Source of the DNA: Tritrichomonas musculus
Lineage: Eukaryota; Parabasalia; Tritrichomonadida; Tritrichomonadidae
Length of the DNA stretch: 64,000 nt
Assembly (NCBI GenBank): GCA_039105265.1
Contig: JAPFFF010000064.1
Span: 434,001-498,000, forward strand
Direction of reading: 5' to 3'
Shown in pieces: positions 10,916 through 22,145 of this stretch. The notes beneath the pieces are model-generated. The model searched no databases. It worked only from the letters and a program-made list of their open reading frames with translations, and was not told the origin of the DNA. The position numbers and the translations under genes are program-made. Position 1 is the stretch's first letter, and every line of letters starts with the position of its first letter.

Positions 10916-11940
10916 AATGAAATTGTTATTGCCTGCATCACTTTATCAGATTGATATTTAAATCTATTTATCTATTTTAAAATTGTAGATTTTTAAATAC
11001 AAAACCATGAGCGAAACTACATCAGAGAAAACAACGCAAATATATAATTTATTTGATTAATAAAATAGATTTTTTATATCATTTGATTAATTGTTTATGT
11101 TTAATATCAATGTTGTTTTTATAAGAACTGGTTATTTTGAAAAATAAATCATTAACACCTTTTAACCAGAAAAAAAAAAATAATTCGATATAGTATTTTA
11201 TTCTTGAACTTCCTTTCAAAATTAAGAACAAAGTTCCAGATGATGGGCCCTTTTAATGATGACTATGATGCTTACACTCAAAGAGTTACATTTATTTTTG
11301 ATTGTTGATGTTCCAAAAAAAAAAATACTGTTATTCAATTAGAAACTAGAACTCCTAAAAAAATGTGGGTTAAACCATCCTCTTCATTTGTACTTGTTGA
11401 TAAATTAGACTTTCAATGTTTTTTGTAATGAAAAAATATATCGGGATCAAACCGATATATGGTTTGGCCTACTTTAGTACAAATAAATATAAAATAATTG
11501 ATCACGAATTTTCTGTCACTTTTCCATCAAACGGACATTATGTGTTCATATTTATGAAAGTTAACTTTTTAAGAGTTCAAAATTACACTGTTAATAAAGG
11601 ATTTGATTTACTGAAGAAACTGGAGCTGAAAAAATCATTGATAAAGAAATTCAAAAAACCAGATCAGAGTTGAAAGTAATATTGATTTATTAAATGTTTA
11701 GAGTAACATAATTTATTTTGGGAGTTTTCATAAAAATGTTGATTTAAATTATATGTAATATCACGTATATTCATTTAAAGAAATATGAGAAGATATTAAT
11801 GTTTTTATATAATAAAAGAATTCAATGTATTTGATCGTTTAAATTAAAAAAGTTTAGAAATTGAAAGAAATCATATAAATAATTTCGCCAAATAAGGTCA
11901 AAAAATTCGCCAAAAAATATAATATTAACAAACCATCAAA
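10916..11940 (+). other. Spacer with decayed coding fragments
   Basis: Short plus-strand pieces can be read at about 11241-11305 (starting MMGPFNDDYDAY), 11330-11415 and 11416-11673 (ending in KKFKKPDQS). They have plausible amino-acid composition and lie close together in different frames, so they may be one decayed gene. I recognise no family. The rest is AT-rich. Confidence 0.35.
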
Positions 11941-13273
11941 TACTGATATCAATCATCAGTCCAGGTTTAACTCATTTAAAAGACAATTATACAAGCAATT
12001 TATCAAGTTATATATTATCACCAGATTTTGCCGGTTATATTGTATATTCAAATAATATAAGTTTTCAGACTGACGTTTATATTTTCGGTATTTTCGTTTA
12101 GTTCATATGGAGATAGAGTTAGGTGTGGAGAAATTCCTTATATTGGAGATAATGTCCCGCCTTTCTATCGTGATTTGATTGAAATATGCTGTAATCATGA
12201 TCCTGACGAAAGGCCAACATTTGATGAAATCATAGAACATCTCAAAAATGAAAAAGCTCTAATAATTGGTGGCAAAAAAGTAGATGAAACAAAAGTAAAA
12301 GATTACATAAATCGAATTGATGTTGATAACTTACCAGAAGAGAAAAAATCAACAAATGAATCATGTCAAAACTACTTCATTGATAATGATATTGAAGATG
12401 AGTTTCACGACAATGTTGGTCAAATTGGAGAAGGTGCAACATCAACAACGTATAAAATAATTGACACACGAACACATATTCCAATGTGCAAAAAAGTGAT
12501 CAAGTATCGAAATGGACAAACAACAATGAAAGATGCGCAAAATGCGATGAAAGAATTCGAAGTTCTTTATAATCTTCATCATCCATGCATTTGTCGTTCA
12601 ATAGGAATCAACATGAATGAAAAAATCTACATTTTAATTGATGGCAAGAAAGTACAATCATCGACGATATCCATTAAACACCATTTTAAATACGAACATC
12701 AACAACACGTTCAAAACACGAATTGTTCTTGATATTGTTCATGCGATGAAGTTTCTTCATGATAAAGGAATGATGCACAGAGACCTCAAAATTGAGAACA
12801 TAATGCTCAATGCTTTGTTGGAAACAAAAATCGTCGACTTCGGTTACGTTAAATTAAGTGAATGCGTTCTTAATGATTATTCTTATGTGGATGATTCATT
12901 AACAAAAGGTATTGCTACTTTCGCTTACATGTCACCAGAAATGGTCAATGAAGAAGTGTACAATAACAAAATAGACGTTTATTCATTCGGAATCATGTTG
13001 TACAGAATTTTTTTGGATTCGCTTCCTAAACAAAATATGAAAGAAAAAGCAAATCGTGTGAAAATAATTGTACCTAAACCAAAAAAAACAATTACTGAGT
13101 TCTGCTCTGAATTGATAAGCAAATGCATAGAACCTGACTCAAAATTACGTCCTTCTTTTAAAGATATCCTTCAATTAACGAGAAATAAATCTTTCATGCT
13201 CGCTTATGATGTTGATCCATCATTAATTTCTAAACGTGATGAAGAGTTGGAAAAAATTGAATCAACTCAATAA
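11940..13273 (+). pseudogene. Tandem protein kinase locus, broken
   Basis: Two kinase domains follow each other. The first is a remnant: an activation-segment piece with DVYIFGI near 12060-12095, then in another frame the C-lobe ending NHDPDERPTFDEI (12175-12260). Its reading frame runs through a linker into a second kinase: glycine loop IGEGATSTTY at about 12424, KKVIK, then a frame change between about 12640 and 12680, then HRDLKIEN, DFGYVKL, MSPEM and DVYSFGIML in the next frame to 13273. The second kinase keeps all catalytic residues apart from the frame break. Gene order suggests a double-kinase gene that decayed from its 5' end. A sequencing error at the second break cannot be excluded. 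Confidence 0.7.
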
Positions 13274-13679
13274 CTCATAAATTTAAATAATAAAAACCTA
13301 TTTTTTTTTTTTATTACAAACATTTGCAAAATTATTTTTATATAAAATCAGAAAACAATGATAACTAGACAAAAATATTTTTAAAAAAATATAAAAATTT
13401 GATGAAGATATTATGATTTTATTTTCTGATAAAATTGATAACTTTACATAAAGATTTTTATAAAAATCTTTGAATAGTTTATTACCAATAAAAATTGTGA
13501 ATATTTTTGAATGATATTGAAAATAAAATAATGACGATCAACACAAAGGTCAATTTCTTCATTTCGCTTATTTCAAATATTAAAAATATCATTCAAACAT
13601 GGGTAATTGAAAATTAATATTCGGTGAGAAAAATTTCATTGAAAAATTGAATTAATTCGGTGAAAACCAAAAATTTTTA
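13274..13679. other. AT-rich spacer
   Basis: About 400 bases with poly-T and poly-A runs between the kinase pseudogene and the membrane-protein gene. Nothing else seen. It should contain the promoter of the downstream gene, but I could not pick out a clear parabasalid initiator. Confidence 0.5.
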
Positions 13680-15209
13680 ATGTTCTTAGCCTTCTTGAGT
13701 CTTCTTGCATTTCATTCAATATCCATTTGGCCAATTCTTTCGAAAAAGTTCCACGACTATCCACAAACGGAAACAGAATTTACGACATATAATATTAATC
13801 GGACAGGATTTCATGAAATCGCAAGTGTCAAAAGCGGAGATTCTATTAGAGTCAAATTCAATGGTCAACCACTTCGTTTATTTTTATTTTTATCCACAAA
13901 CTTCGAAGTTGTCTTACAAAATTTAGAAATAGATGGATCCAATTCAAATTTGAAAGACCACTCAGAAAAAGTTTCGTATTCTAATTTGAAAGATCTTAAA
14001 GAAAATATTGCATTTGCAGTTGATGCAGATGATGAAGCAGTGTTCAAATTTGGATCGATAGAAAGAAACCATCAAAACGAAGAAGACAAATCACATCACA
14101 ACCGTTTCCACTTTTTCAAAGGCAAACAAAGAAGAACTCTTAAAGAAAAAGTTAAGTTTATTACATCAAAACTTGCATTTCACTATCAAGATTATGAAAA
14201 ATATGACGATGAAGATTTTGACTTCGATTTTGACCATATAAAAGTTGCACTTTGGCTTCTTCCGCGTGAAATGTGTGGCAAATCATCTATATATGAATAT
14301 GGGAGTAATTCAAATTTAACAGTTGGACAAGCAATAAGTATTATCACATCAAAAACAGGTGATGAAATCACTTATTCAAACTGCATCTTTTCGCCATTAT
14401 TTGATATTTTTGATTCAAAAAGTTCGTATGACATTTCAATCGGTATCAAGCCTTCTGAATTCGAAAATTCACAAAACTACAAATCATCGATTACAGCAAT
14501 TTACACAAATAATTTAAGTAAGCCTGATACTGTAATAAATGGTTATGAAGGATACAATCACACTTTTTCAAATCCATTCTTTTCAAGATATGAAATCAAG
14601 CAAAAAATAAAAGAAGGTGAAAATAATTCGCCTTTGGAAGTAGAAGTATATATGATCAAAAAAGTTACGCAAACTGATAATTTTGATTATAACAGATTCG
14701 ACATTTTCTGCTCCTCTGGTTCTGTCTATTTTTGCAACGCTTCTTCTTGTTTTCATGATGAAATGATTGAAATGAAAATCACACAAAAGTGCGGTGATGA
14801 AATCATTTGGCAAATTCTCGCTTTGATTGCAGGTGCAGCAGTTGTGATTTTAATTGTTTTGATCGTTCTAATTTGCTTCTGTTGCGTTGGATGCTGCGCT
14901 TGCTGCGGATTCTTATGCTGCTTTGGAGGAATAAACTGCAGACGTCGAAGAGAAAATCAGGAAACAAACTCAATGTCGGTTTCACAACATTCAAGAACTC
15001 CTAATGGTGCAGAACATGATTTGGAATTACCTTTGATGTCAATTGATCATGGACAAGCTGATTATCATCAACCTGTTCCAGTTTATGCACCTCAGCCTGT
15101 TTATTATGTTGTCCCACAAAATATGAGTCAGCTGCAGATACAACAACAACAACAAATGCAACAACAGCAGAATGCTTATCAGGTTCCTTTACAAGTACAG
15201 CATATTTAA
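13680..15209 (+). CDS. Type I membrane protein with Cys cluster and Gln-rich tail
   Basis: A 509-residue protein. Residues 1-17 are a hydrophobic signal peptide (MFLAFLSLLAFHSISIW). Residues 18-375 form a lumenal or extracellular region with an acidic stretch (YDDEDFDFDFDH) and several NxS/T sites. A transmembrane helix lies at about 377-400 (ALIAGAAVVILIVLIVL), followed at once by a cluster of about ten Cys and then RRRR, which fits palmitoylation and a positive-inside stop. The cytoplasmic tail is Pro- and Tyr-rich (PVYAPQPVYYVV, possible Yxx-hydrophobic sorting signals) and ends in a poly-Gln stretch (about 486-498). I do not recognise the ectodomain family. It resembles trichomonad surface proteins with short tails. 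Confidence 0.75.
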   Translation: MFLAFLSLLAFHSISIWPILSKKFHDYPQTETEFTTYNINRTGFHEIASVKSGDSIRVKFNGQPLRLFLFLSTNFEVVLQNLEIDGSNSNLKDHSEKVSYSNLKDLKENIAFAVDADDEAVFKFGSIERNHQNEEDKSHHNRFHFFKGKQRRTLKEKVKFITSKLAFHYQDYEKYDDEDFDFDFDHIKVALWLLPREMCGKSSIYEYGSNSNLTVGQAISIITSKTGDEITYSNCIFSPLFDIFDSKSSYDISIGIKPSEFENSQNYKSSITAIYTNNLSKPDTVINGYEGYNHTFSNPFFSRYEIKQKIKEGENNSPLEVEVYMIKKVTQTDNFDYNRFDIFCSSGSVYFCNASSCFHDEMIEMKITQKCGDEIIWQILALIAGAAVVILIVLIVLICFCCVGCCACCGFLCCFGGINCRRRRENQETNSMSVSQHSRTPNGAEHDLELPLMSIDHGQADYHQPVPVYAPQPVYYVVPQNMSQLQIQQQQQMQQQQNAYQVPLQVQHI

Positions 15210-15840
15210 TTTTTTAATTTATTTGTTTCATTTTTGATTTGATTTTTTAAATTTTTAAAGGTTTCAATATGAATAAAGAAAGTAAATTATTATTTTATTT
15301 TATTTTTTATAACAATTGAAAATAAATCAATTGTTGAATTTGTTTAAATGATATTCATAGAAAGCATTCAATCCAATTGAAGTTACAGAAGAAGAAATTT
15401 CAAATGATATTTGTGTTAATGATTAGCATTCACAGAAAGTATGATCTACAATTTGGGTTACAAATGAATTCATCTTGTTTAGAGACAATTACACTTTTTT
15501 TTATTTTTCACATCACTTTTATCATATTTTTTTCTCTATCGGCTTTTACTACGCTTTCCCTCTCAAAATTGAAAGAGCCAAAAATCCAAAAAATTCGAAC
15601 ACATAACATTTCGGCTCCAGAGCCCTCAAGGGATGCACGAAAAATCTTGAAAAAATATATTTTGATCTTTGATGCCTTAAGGTTACTACAAAAATTCCGC
15701 ACCAGCCGAACGACATTTCCTTGTCACAGATATTTATTTAATTATTCTCAAAACGCATAAATAAATTTTTTTAGTGGTTGATTATTATAGAGCAACGTAT
15801 TTTAAACAAGTATTTTCAATCCCGAAGTCAAACTCCGATT
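15210..15840. other. Intergenic spacer
   Basis: AT-rich. A 127-codon open frame at 15377-15760 has a composition typical of chance reading and no family motif, so I do not call it a gene. Confidence 0.5.
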
Positions 15841-15842
15841 TT

Positions 15843-16438
15843 TTAAGAATGATGTACATAATTCAATAATTCAGAATCTTGTTTTAATGGAAGCAACCTT
15901 GAATTAGTAACTTTTGCTAGAAATTCACAGTTGCTGAATATTGAAAACTCCGCATTTGCACATACCAAAATTAAAAGTATTACAATTCCATCTAGTATTA
16001 AGAAAATTGGATTCAAAAGTTTTGCGATACAAACTCTTACAACCATTGTATTTCCAGAAAATTCACAGCTCGAATTAATTGATGATTATGCTTTTTAATA
16101 CAACAAAAATCACTGAATTATATATTCCTCCAAAAACTAAATTTGCTGAAAAATTTTTAATAGGAATGAACAATTTGCGTAACATTTTTATATCACCTGA
16201 AAATAATAATCTTAAATACATTAAAAATCAATTTATTGTGACCAAATCAAATCAAGAAATAGATTCTTTTGATAAAATTATTTATATAATTCAAAAATCA
16301 CCAGAAACCATAATTCCATCAAATTATATTTTATGCAGAGAAGCATTGAAAGAGTGTTTTTTTTCAAAATTTATATTTGCATCTGATACAAAAATGATAA
16401 AAAATAGTTGTTTTTTTGGATTTTTTAAAAACCCCTAA
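15843..16438 (+). pseudogene. BspA-type LRR relic
   Basis: From about 15889 the plus strand reads LRR_5 units (NSAFAHTKIKSITIPSSI, then KIGFKSFA, then TIVFPENSQL). A frame change at about 16090-16100 is followed by further LRR-like sequence to 16438 (ITELYIPP, NIFISPENNNL). There is no start codon in context and no clear 5' end, so this is an N-terminally truncated, frameshifted member of the BspA-like surface-protein family. Confidence 0.65.
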
Positions 16439-17968
16439 CATTACCGTTTACAATTTTTCATCGATACTTGCAAAATATTTTTATCTCAACAAAATATTAT
16501 ATTTACTTAATTTAAAATACATATCATGCTTATTCACATCATATTAATATTTATTGGATAATTTCAATCAGATATTTTGAAATTAAAATCTTAATATTTG
16601 CAATATTATATGTCAGAAATAGAATTACAATGTCTTCTGGTTAAACATTAGTAAATCCATTGTATAACTATAGGCTAGATGCATTTTCGTTTAAAATTTC
16701 GTTAAACTGAAATTTTATGATCATCAGTTTTAAAAACTTTTGAAATAATTAAAACTTGTTAAAAATATTTGCTTGATTAATTTATATATTTAACACTTAA
16801 TCCAATTCCAAAAGTTAAAATCAAAAATAATCGAAAGAATTAAATGTTATATTCCAAATATAAATGAAATAATCATTAATTTGTAATATATAATGTAAAT
16901 AAATATATTTGTAATATTAGATATTTATTAAATCTTTTAGATGATTTTTAATAAAATTTTTAGCAAGATATAATGAATTATTCGAAAACTAATATATTTT
17001 CAGTGGTTCATTTCACTGTTTATATGTTTAATAGATTTTACCGATGCTTAGAAATTTATTTGTAATTATTTACTTAAAATCTTATTAACTATGGTGAACA
17101 TAACATAATCTATAAAAATGGTTGTATTAAACTCAGTTTTTGTGTCATGATAAATGAACACATCTAGAGTTCTGATTTATTATTCCAAAATAAATGAAAT
17201 AAATATAAATTCAATAAATAAAAGAATTTTAATTATTTTGGCAACTTAAATGATTTTAGTTCTTCAAATATTATCTTAATTGTTGATCTTTTCTAAAATC
17301 ATAAAATGAATTTGGTTTTATTTAATGTAATATCTTTTTTAATGTTTAATAAAAAAGTAAATAAATATAAAATCATTAATATGTCAAGATAATAGAGATT
17401 CAATTAAATTTTATGTTGAAAATTGGTTATGTTAAAATAGATAACTAAAAATTTTTTTATTTATTTCTAAAATAATATTCAGAAATTCAATTGAATATTT
17501 GAGCATTTAGGGTTAGAAAAACGAGTTATTTTGAATTGCTCTTCAGAATATTTGAGCTACCGGGTTAGAAAAACGAGTTGTTTTGTATAGAGTGATTATT
17601 TAGATTTGAAATATTTTTATATTAATAAATATATCATAGTTAGTAAATATATATAGCTTTTTATAATATATATTTTTATATAAATTTAATATATTTTTAA
17701 TTAATATATATATCTAATTTTTAGTTATTTTCATTTTTAAATTCCTAATATATTAAAAATAAATAAACAAGTATTCTTTATAGCAGTTCTAATATCTTAT
17801 ATAAGTATGATAATATAAAGAAACAAAATACTTTTTAAATAATCATTTAAATATCTCTTTAATAATGCATTTATTGGCAATATGGTTAAATTAAATTTTG
17901 TTTAGTATTATATATAGAAAACAAATCCATAAATAAATATTCATTTTATCACAAAAACCAAAATGTGA
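16439..17968. other. AT-rich gene desert
   Basis: About 1.5 kb with very low GC and no coding signal. The only structure I see is a direct duplication at 17495-17536 and 17548-17588 (see the repeat entry). Confidence 0.6.
17495..17588. repeat. Short direct duplication, 53-bp period
   Basis: Two copies of about 41 bp, beginning ATATTTGAGC and sharing GGGTTAGAAAAACGAGTT, start at 17495 and 17548. They differ at a handful of positions in the centre. No coding context. Confidence 0.7.
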
Positions 17969-20521
17969 GGGGTTTTATTTTTTATTGAAAAAATCATAAT
18001 TCCACCAAGTGTTGAAAGAATAGAGCAGGATGCATTTAATTCTTGTAAATTAAAAGAAATAAAATTTTCACAGGTTTCAAAATTAAAGGTAATTGACAAA
18101 AATGCTTTTAAAAAATCTAATATATATGAGATAATTATTCCTTCAAGCGTCGAAACAATTGGTGAATTTGCATTTTCTGGTTGTTATAATTTGAAATCAG
18201 TTATTTTTTGTCCAGATTCAGAATTAAAATTGATAGATAATAATGTTTTCGAAAGTTGTGCTATAGAAAACATAATAATTCCATCACAAGTTGAAGAGAT
18301 TTGTGAATATTCATTTGGAGACTGTAATAAACTCAAAGTAATAATATTTCCAAAAAATTCAAAATTGAAAATTATTCAAAAAGATGCATTCAAAAATTCT
18401 GCTATAGAAGAAATAATAATTCCATCTCAAGTCGAAATATTGAATGGATTCTCTTGTTGTCATAGTCTTAAAAATATAATATTTGAAGATGATACACATT
18501 TGAAAAAAATAGAAGAATATTCTTTCAGTCGATCATCAATTGAAAGCATAACAATACCATCACAAGTTGAAGAAATTTGTGAATATTCATTTGGAGACTG
18601 TAATAAACTTAAAGAAATTACATTTCCTAAGAATTCAAAATTGAAAATTATTCAAAAAGATGCATTCAAAAATTCTGCTATAGAAGAAATAATAATTCCA
18701 TCTCAAGTCGAAATATTGAATGGATTCTCTTGTTGTCATAGTCTTAAAAATATAATATTTGAAGATGATACACATTTGAAAAAAATAGAAGAATATTCTT
18801 TCAGTCGATCATCAATTGAAAGCATAACAATACCATCACAAGTTGAAGTGATTGAAAATTATGCATTTTATTTTTGCTGCAATCTCAAAACAGTTATTTT
18901 TGACAAAAACTCGAAGTTAACAAGGTTGGGCCAAAGTGCTTTTGAAAAAAGTCATATTTCAAGTATTCATATTCCTATGCAAGTCATTGATATTGGATCA
19001 AGCTGCTTTTTCAATTGCAAAAATCTCAGAAATGTATTTATTCCGAATGATTCAAAATTATCAAAAATTGAATATAGTACTTTTTCATATTCATCTATTA
19101 ATAAAATTAAAATTCCATCAAGCGTCACAATTATTAAAGAAGATGCTTTTAGTAATTGTGAAAAACTCAAAATTCTTCAAATATCTCCTGATTCAAAACT
19201 CGAAAAAATAGATTATTTTGCTTTTGGAAAATCTTTTAAAACAATAGATAAGGTGATAAGTCCTTTATCTTTAGTTAGTACAGTTTGTGAAAGAATTCAA
19301 ACATGCCAATATTTTGGATTTGATGATATTCCTCCAAAGCAATTATATCTTGAAATTACTGATGAAGTTGTTGATCTTGATATTATAGCGAATAATCTTA
19401 AAAATATAATGGAGATATGTTTGCCAAATGCTAAACAAGTTAATTTGACTCTTGATTGTAATTTTCCAGAGCTATTTGTTCAACGAGATGCAATATTGAC
19501 AGGCGATGGTATCACAAGTCAAAAACATCGTATTGTTTATTGCAAGAAAGGAAGTTTTGATATGTACATGATTGATCCTGTTGAATATGAAAAACTTTAC
19601 CAAGAAGTAAATAATAATATGAAATTAGGAGAAGGTGCTACATCAGTAGTATATAAAATTCCTAATAAAAATATTAGTAAATCATTTTTCGCACTTAAAA
19701 TATATAAATGTGATACAAATGCAGCAAATAATGATAACAATAATGATAATGAATCAAATTGGAGCGATGATGATGATGATGATGATAATGAACCAGAATT
19801 TATTATTGATATAGATAAAATCAGATATTTTCTTCAAGAGTATGAAATATTGAATTCTTTAAACCATCCAAATATTCTCAGTGCATATGGATTCTATAAT
19901 GGTGATCTCCAACATCGACCAGCAATTATCCTTGAATATTGTAAGCATAAATTGGTTAAATCATTTAATAAATTAAGTGATTTTGATCTTATTTGCATCA
20001 TTTATGAAATTGCAAAAGCAATGGAATATGTGCATAAATTTAATATAATTCATAGAGATTTAAAGCCAGATAATATTCTACTTGATGCTAATAAACATGT
20101 AAAAATATGTGATTTCGGTATTTCTGCATTTATAGATGTTGAAACACAGAGAAGAACGCAATCTCAAACGCATGAAATCGGAACATTAATGTATATGGCA
20201 CCTGAAATGTATTCTAATATGCGTTATAATCAAAAAGTTGATGTATATGCCTTTGGAATCATATTTTATAATATTCTTCAAAGAGGGAAATATCCTGATA
20301 TGACTATTGCCGATGTGGTAAGCGGTAAAAAAATAAACATTCCTTCATCAATAAATGAATTTTCAGGGAATTTGATAAAGAGAAGTACTGCATATGATTA
20401 TCATTCTCGACCAAGTTTTAGTGAAATTACACAAGAAATTTATGATAATGATTTCAAATTAATAGATAATATAGAAATTGACGTAGAAAGAATTATTAAC
20501 CATATTAATTATTATGATTAA
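17969..20521 (+). CDS. LRR–protein kinase fusion
   Basis: The open frame runs from 17969 (just after a TGA at 17966) to 20521. It starts directly inside LRR_5 repeats (IIIPPSVERIEQDAF) and has no in-frame ATG before about 18975, so the 5' end is either lost, frameshifted, or begins at a non-ATG codon such as TTG at 18191. About 14 LRRs precede a linker and a complete kinase: GEGATSVVY at about 19627, ALKIYK, HRDLKPDN at about 20051, DFGISAF, MYMAPEM and DVYAFGI. An Asp-rich insert lies between the Lys and the C-helix. Known trichomonad proteins combine BspA-type LRRs with kinases, suggesting a sensor or scaffold kinase. A 276-bp unit is duplicated inside the LRR part. Confidence 0.75.
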   Translation, partial: GVLFFIEKIIIPPSVERIEQDAFNSCKLKEIKFSQVSKLKVIDKNAFKKSNIYEIIIPSSVETIGEFAFSGCYNLKSVIFCPDSELKLIDNNVFESCAIENIIIPSQVEEICEYSFGDCNKLKVIIFPKNSKLKIIQKDAFKNSAIEEIIIPSQVEILNGFSCCHSLKNIIFEDDTHLKKIEEYSFSRSSIESITIPSQVEEICEYSFGDCNKLKEITFPKNSKLKIIQKDAFKNSAIEEIIIPSQVEILNGFSCCHSLKNIIFEDDTHLKKIEEYSFSRSSIESITIPSQVEVIENYAFYFCCNLKTVIFDKNSKLTRLGQSAFEKSHISSIHIPMQVIDIGSSCFFNCKNLRNVFIPNDSKLSKIEYSTFSYSSINKIKIPSSVTIIKEDAFSNCEKLKILQISPDSKLEKIDYFAFGKSFKTIDKVISPLSLVSTVCERIQTCQYFGFDDIPPKQLYLEITDEVVDLDIIANNLKNIMEICLPNAKQVNLTLDCNFPELFVQRDAILTGDGITSQKHRIVYCKKGSFDMYMIDPVEYEKLYQEVNNNMKLGEGATSVVYKIPNKNISKSFFALKIYKCDTNAANNDNNNDNESNWSDDDDDDDNEPEFIIDIDKIRYFLQEYEILNSLNHPNILSAYGFYNGDLQHRPAIILEYCKHKLVKSFNKLSDFDLICIIYEIAKAMEYVHKFNIIHRDLKPDNILLDANKHVKICDFGISAFIDVETQRRTQSQTHEIGTLMYMAPEMYSNMRYNQKVDVYAFGIIFYNILQRGKYPDMTIADVVSGKKINIPSSINEFSGNLIKRSTAYDYHSRPSFSEITQEIYDNDFKLIDNIEIDVERIINHINYYD
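18281..18842 (+). repeat. 276-bp tandem duplication inside LRR region
   Basis: The anchor CCATCACAAGTTGAAG starts at 18281, 18557 and 18833, exactly 276 bp apart. Each unit encodes 92 residues, or four 23-residue LRRs, and the two full copies are nearly identical, differing by a few bases near the start. The period is a multiple of three and of the LRR length, so the frame and the solenoid register are kept. Confidence 0.9.
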
Positions 20522-20830
20522 TAGGAAAGACTTAAATGATTTCAAATAATAATATATATGATGAAACAAATGAACAATATCTTTTTTATGAAGGTTTGTA
20601 ATAAAACATATTTTACTTTTGGAACATTTGCTCTTTTTTATGAGAAAAAAAGCATATTAATAGACGATATATTTTTTATCTTCAAAAGAATTATTTTTTT
20701 TAAAAAAAATATCGATTTTGTCATTATAAAAAAAATATTGTTTGATTTATAAAAAAGGTCAAAATATTGTTAGATTTTGTTTATAAATTATAAAAAAGGA
20801 ATGAAAAAAGTTAGTAATCAATTTTATTTA

Positions 20831-21630
20831 TTATTTAAAATTATTAGTTTCTTTGATTCTCTGAATTCCATTCCAAAATTTTTCTTTGAAATCAGATTTA
20901 TTCATTTTAATGTCCAAGGCTTCAATTTTAGGTGCACTAGGTTCATCTAAATGATCATGAAACTTTTTAAAATAAAGATGATTAGGAGCTTCTTCAACTG
21001 AAATTCTTTTATTATGATTCCAATTCATCATTGACTTAAAAAAATCAATTTCATCACTTGAAGCATTTTGAATTAAATTATCAATATTTGAATCACCAAC
21101 TTTTTGTATTGAATTCATCGATTCAATTGTTTGTGGATTTTTTACATAAAATAAATCATTGTCTTTAGGAGTTCCAATTGTATCGACGAATTTTTGAAGC
21201 ATATTTATAGTAGAATTACCCTCAAAAAGTTGCTTTTTAGTTAATAATTCATATAAAATGCATCCAACGCTCCAAATATCACAACTAAACGAAGCACTTT
21301 CTGGTAATAAATACATTTCTGGTGCTTTATACTTACTAATACAATAGCATCCATCAATTTTATTTAAATCAAAAGTTTGAATTTTTAAATCAAAATATGA
21401 ATTGACATCAATTTGACCTGTATTTAAATCCTTCATTATTATATTCGCTGAATGCAAATATATTTAAGTGCTCGCAAAATCTGATATAGAAAAAATCGAC
21501 GATGATCTTTTGTTAGTTCGATATTGCTTTTTAATAGTTGATATAAATCACGTTCTAAGGTTTCTGTATGAAAATAAATTTGATATTCGAAATAGCCAAA
21601 TAATTTTTTAATGAAAATAATATTATTCAT
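20831..21630 (-). pseudogene. CMGC/MAPK-type kinase relic
   Basis: Two frames overlap: 21630-21439 reads a helical N-lobe/C-lobe junction (LYQLLKSNIELTKDHRRFFLYQILRALKY in part), and 21457-20831 reads on with a frameshift near 21455. The latter has YKAPEM, CDIWSVGCILYELLT and a CDK/MAPK-like insert (KFVDTIGTPKDNDLF). The catalytic loop is IIMKDL instead of HRDL and the DFG position reads TFD, so it would be catalytically dead even if in frame. The ATP-binding N-lobe is absent. It lies immediately left of the Polinton. Confidence 0.7.
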
Positions 21631-21689
21631 ATTATAAAAATATCATCATATATTTATGTTTTTAGATAACCTAGTCTATTACTTTCGAA

Positions 21690-21800
21690 ACAAGATACTG
21701 GCCAAAATGTGCAATTGGTGATTATGGATTTGCAATATAAATGGACAGCTTCCATTTGAGATAAATAATCAATATGAGAAAGATTGATTATTAAATACAA
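21690..21800 (+). pseudogene. Second kinase relic
   Basis: The plus strand reads AIGDYGFAI (DFG-like) and, after a stop, NGQLPFEINNQYEKD, which fits the region after the kinase activation segment. It is short and decayed, on the opposite strand to the CMGC relic next to it. Confidence 0.3.
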
Positions 21801-21920
21801 ATGTTGTTTTTGAGTCATACTCAAGGGATAATGAAAGATTTGACAATTTCTTTGACAACCAATTATTCAAAAAAATAATAATAATAAAATATTAAAATAT
21901 GGCATTTATTAATGAATAAA

Positions 21921-22138
21921 TTCGTCGTATGTATTTACTGTGATTTTAGACCTTCGGTCTAAAACCCCAGTAACTCAAGAATTTAAAGCCATAACTTTAA
22001 ACCCGAACATATTATTAAATTTTACAACACCACTGATTCATCACCCCTTCATAAATGATTTTCATAAATTTCATCCCCAAATCTCAAAAGTCAAAAATTG
22101 AAAAACATAAATTTTATACGTAAATGATTAAATTTATT
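21921..22138 (+). repeat. Left terminal inverted repeat of Polinton 1
   Basis: About 218 bp that matches the reverse complement of 40170-40386 almost perfectly. It contains a perfect hairpin with 9-bp arms (TTTTAGACC and its complement) around a 3-base loop at 21944-21964, 23 bp from the outer end. Confidence 0.92.
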
Positions 22139-22145
22139 CTTTATT

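Noticed and set aside
15377-15760. 127-codon open frame
   Set aside because: No start context, no family motif, composition typical of random AT-rich DNA.
17504-17515. Telomere-like TTAGGG in the 53-bp duplication
   Set aside because: Only one of the two copies has it, and it is not repeated.
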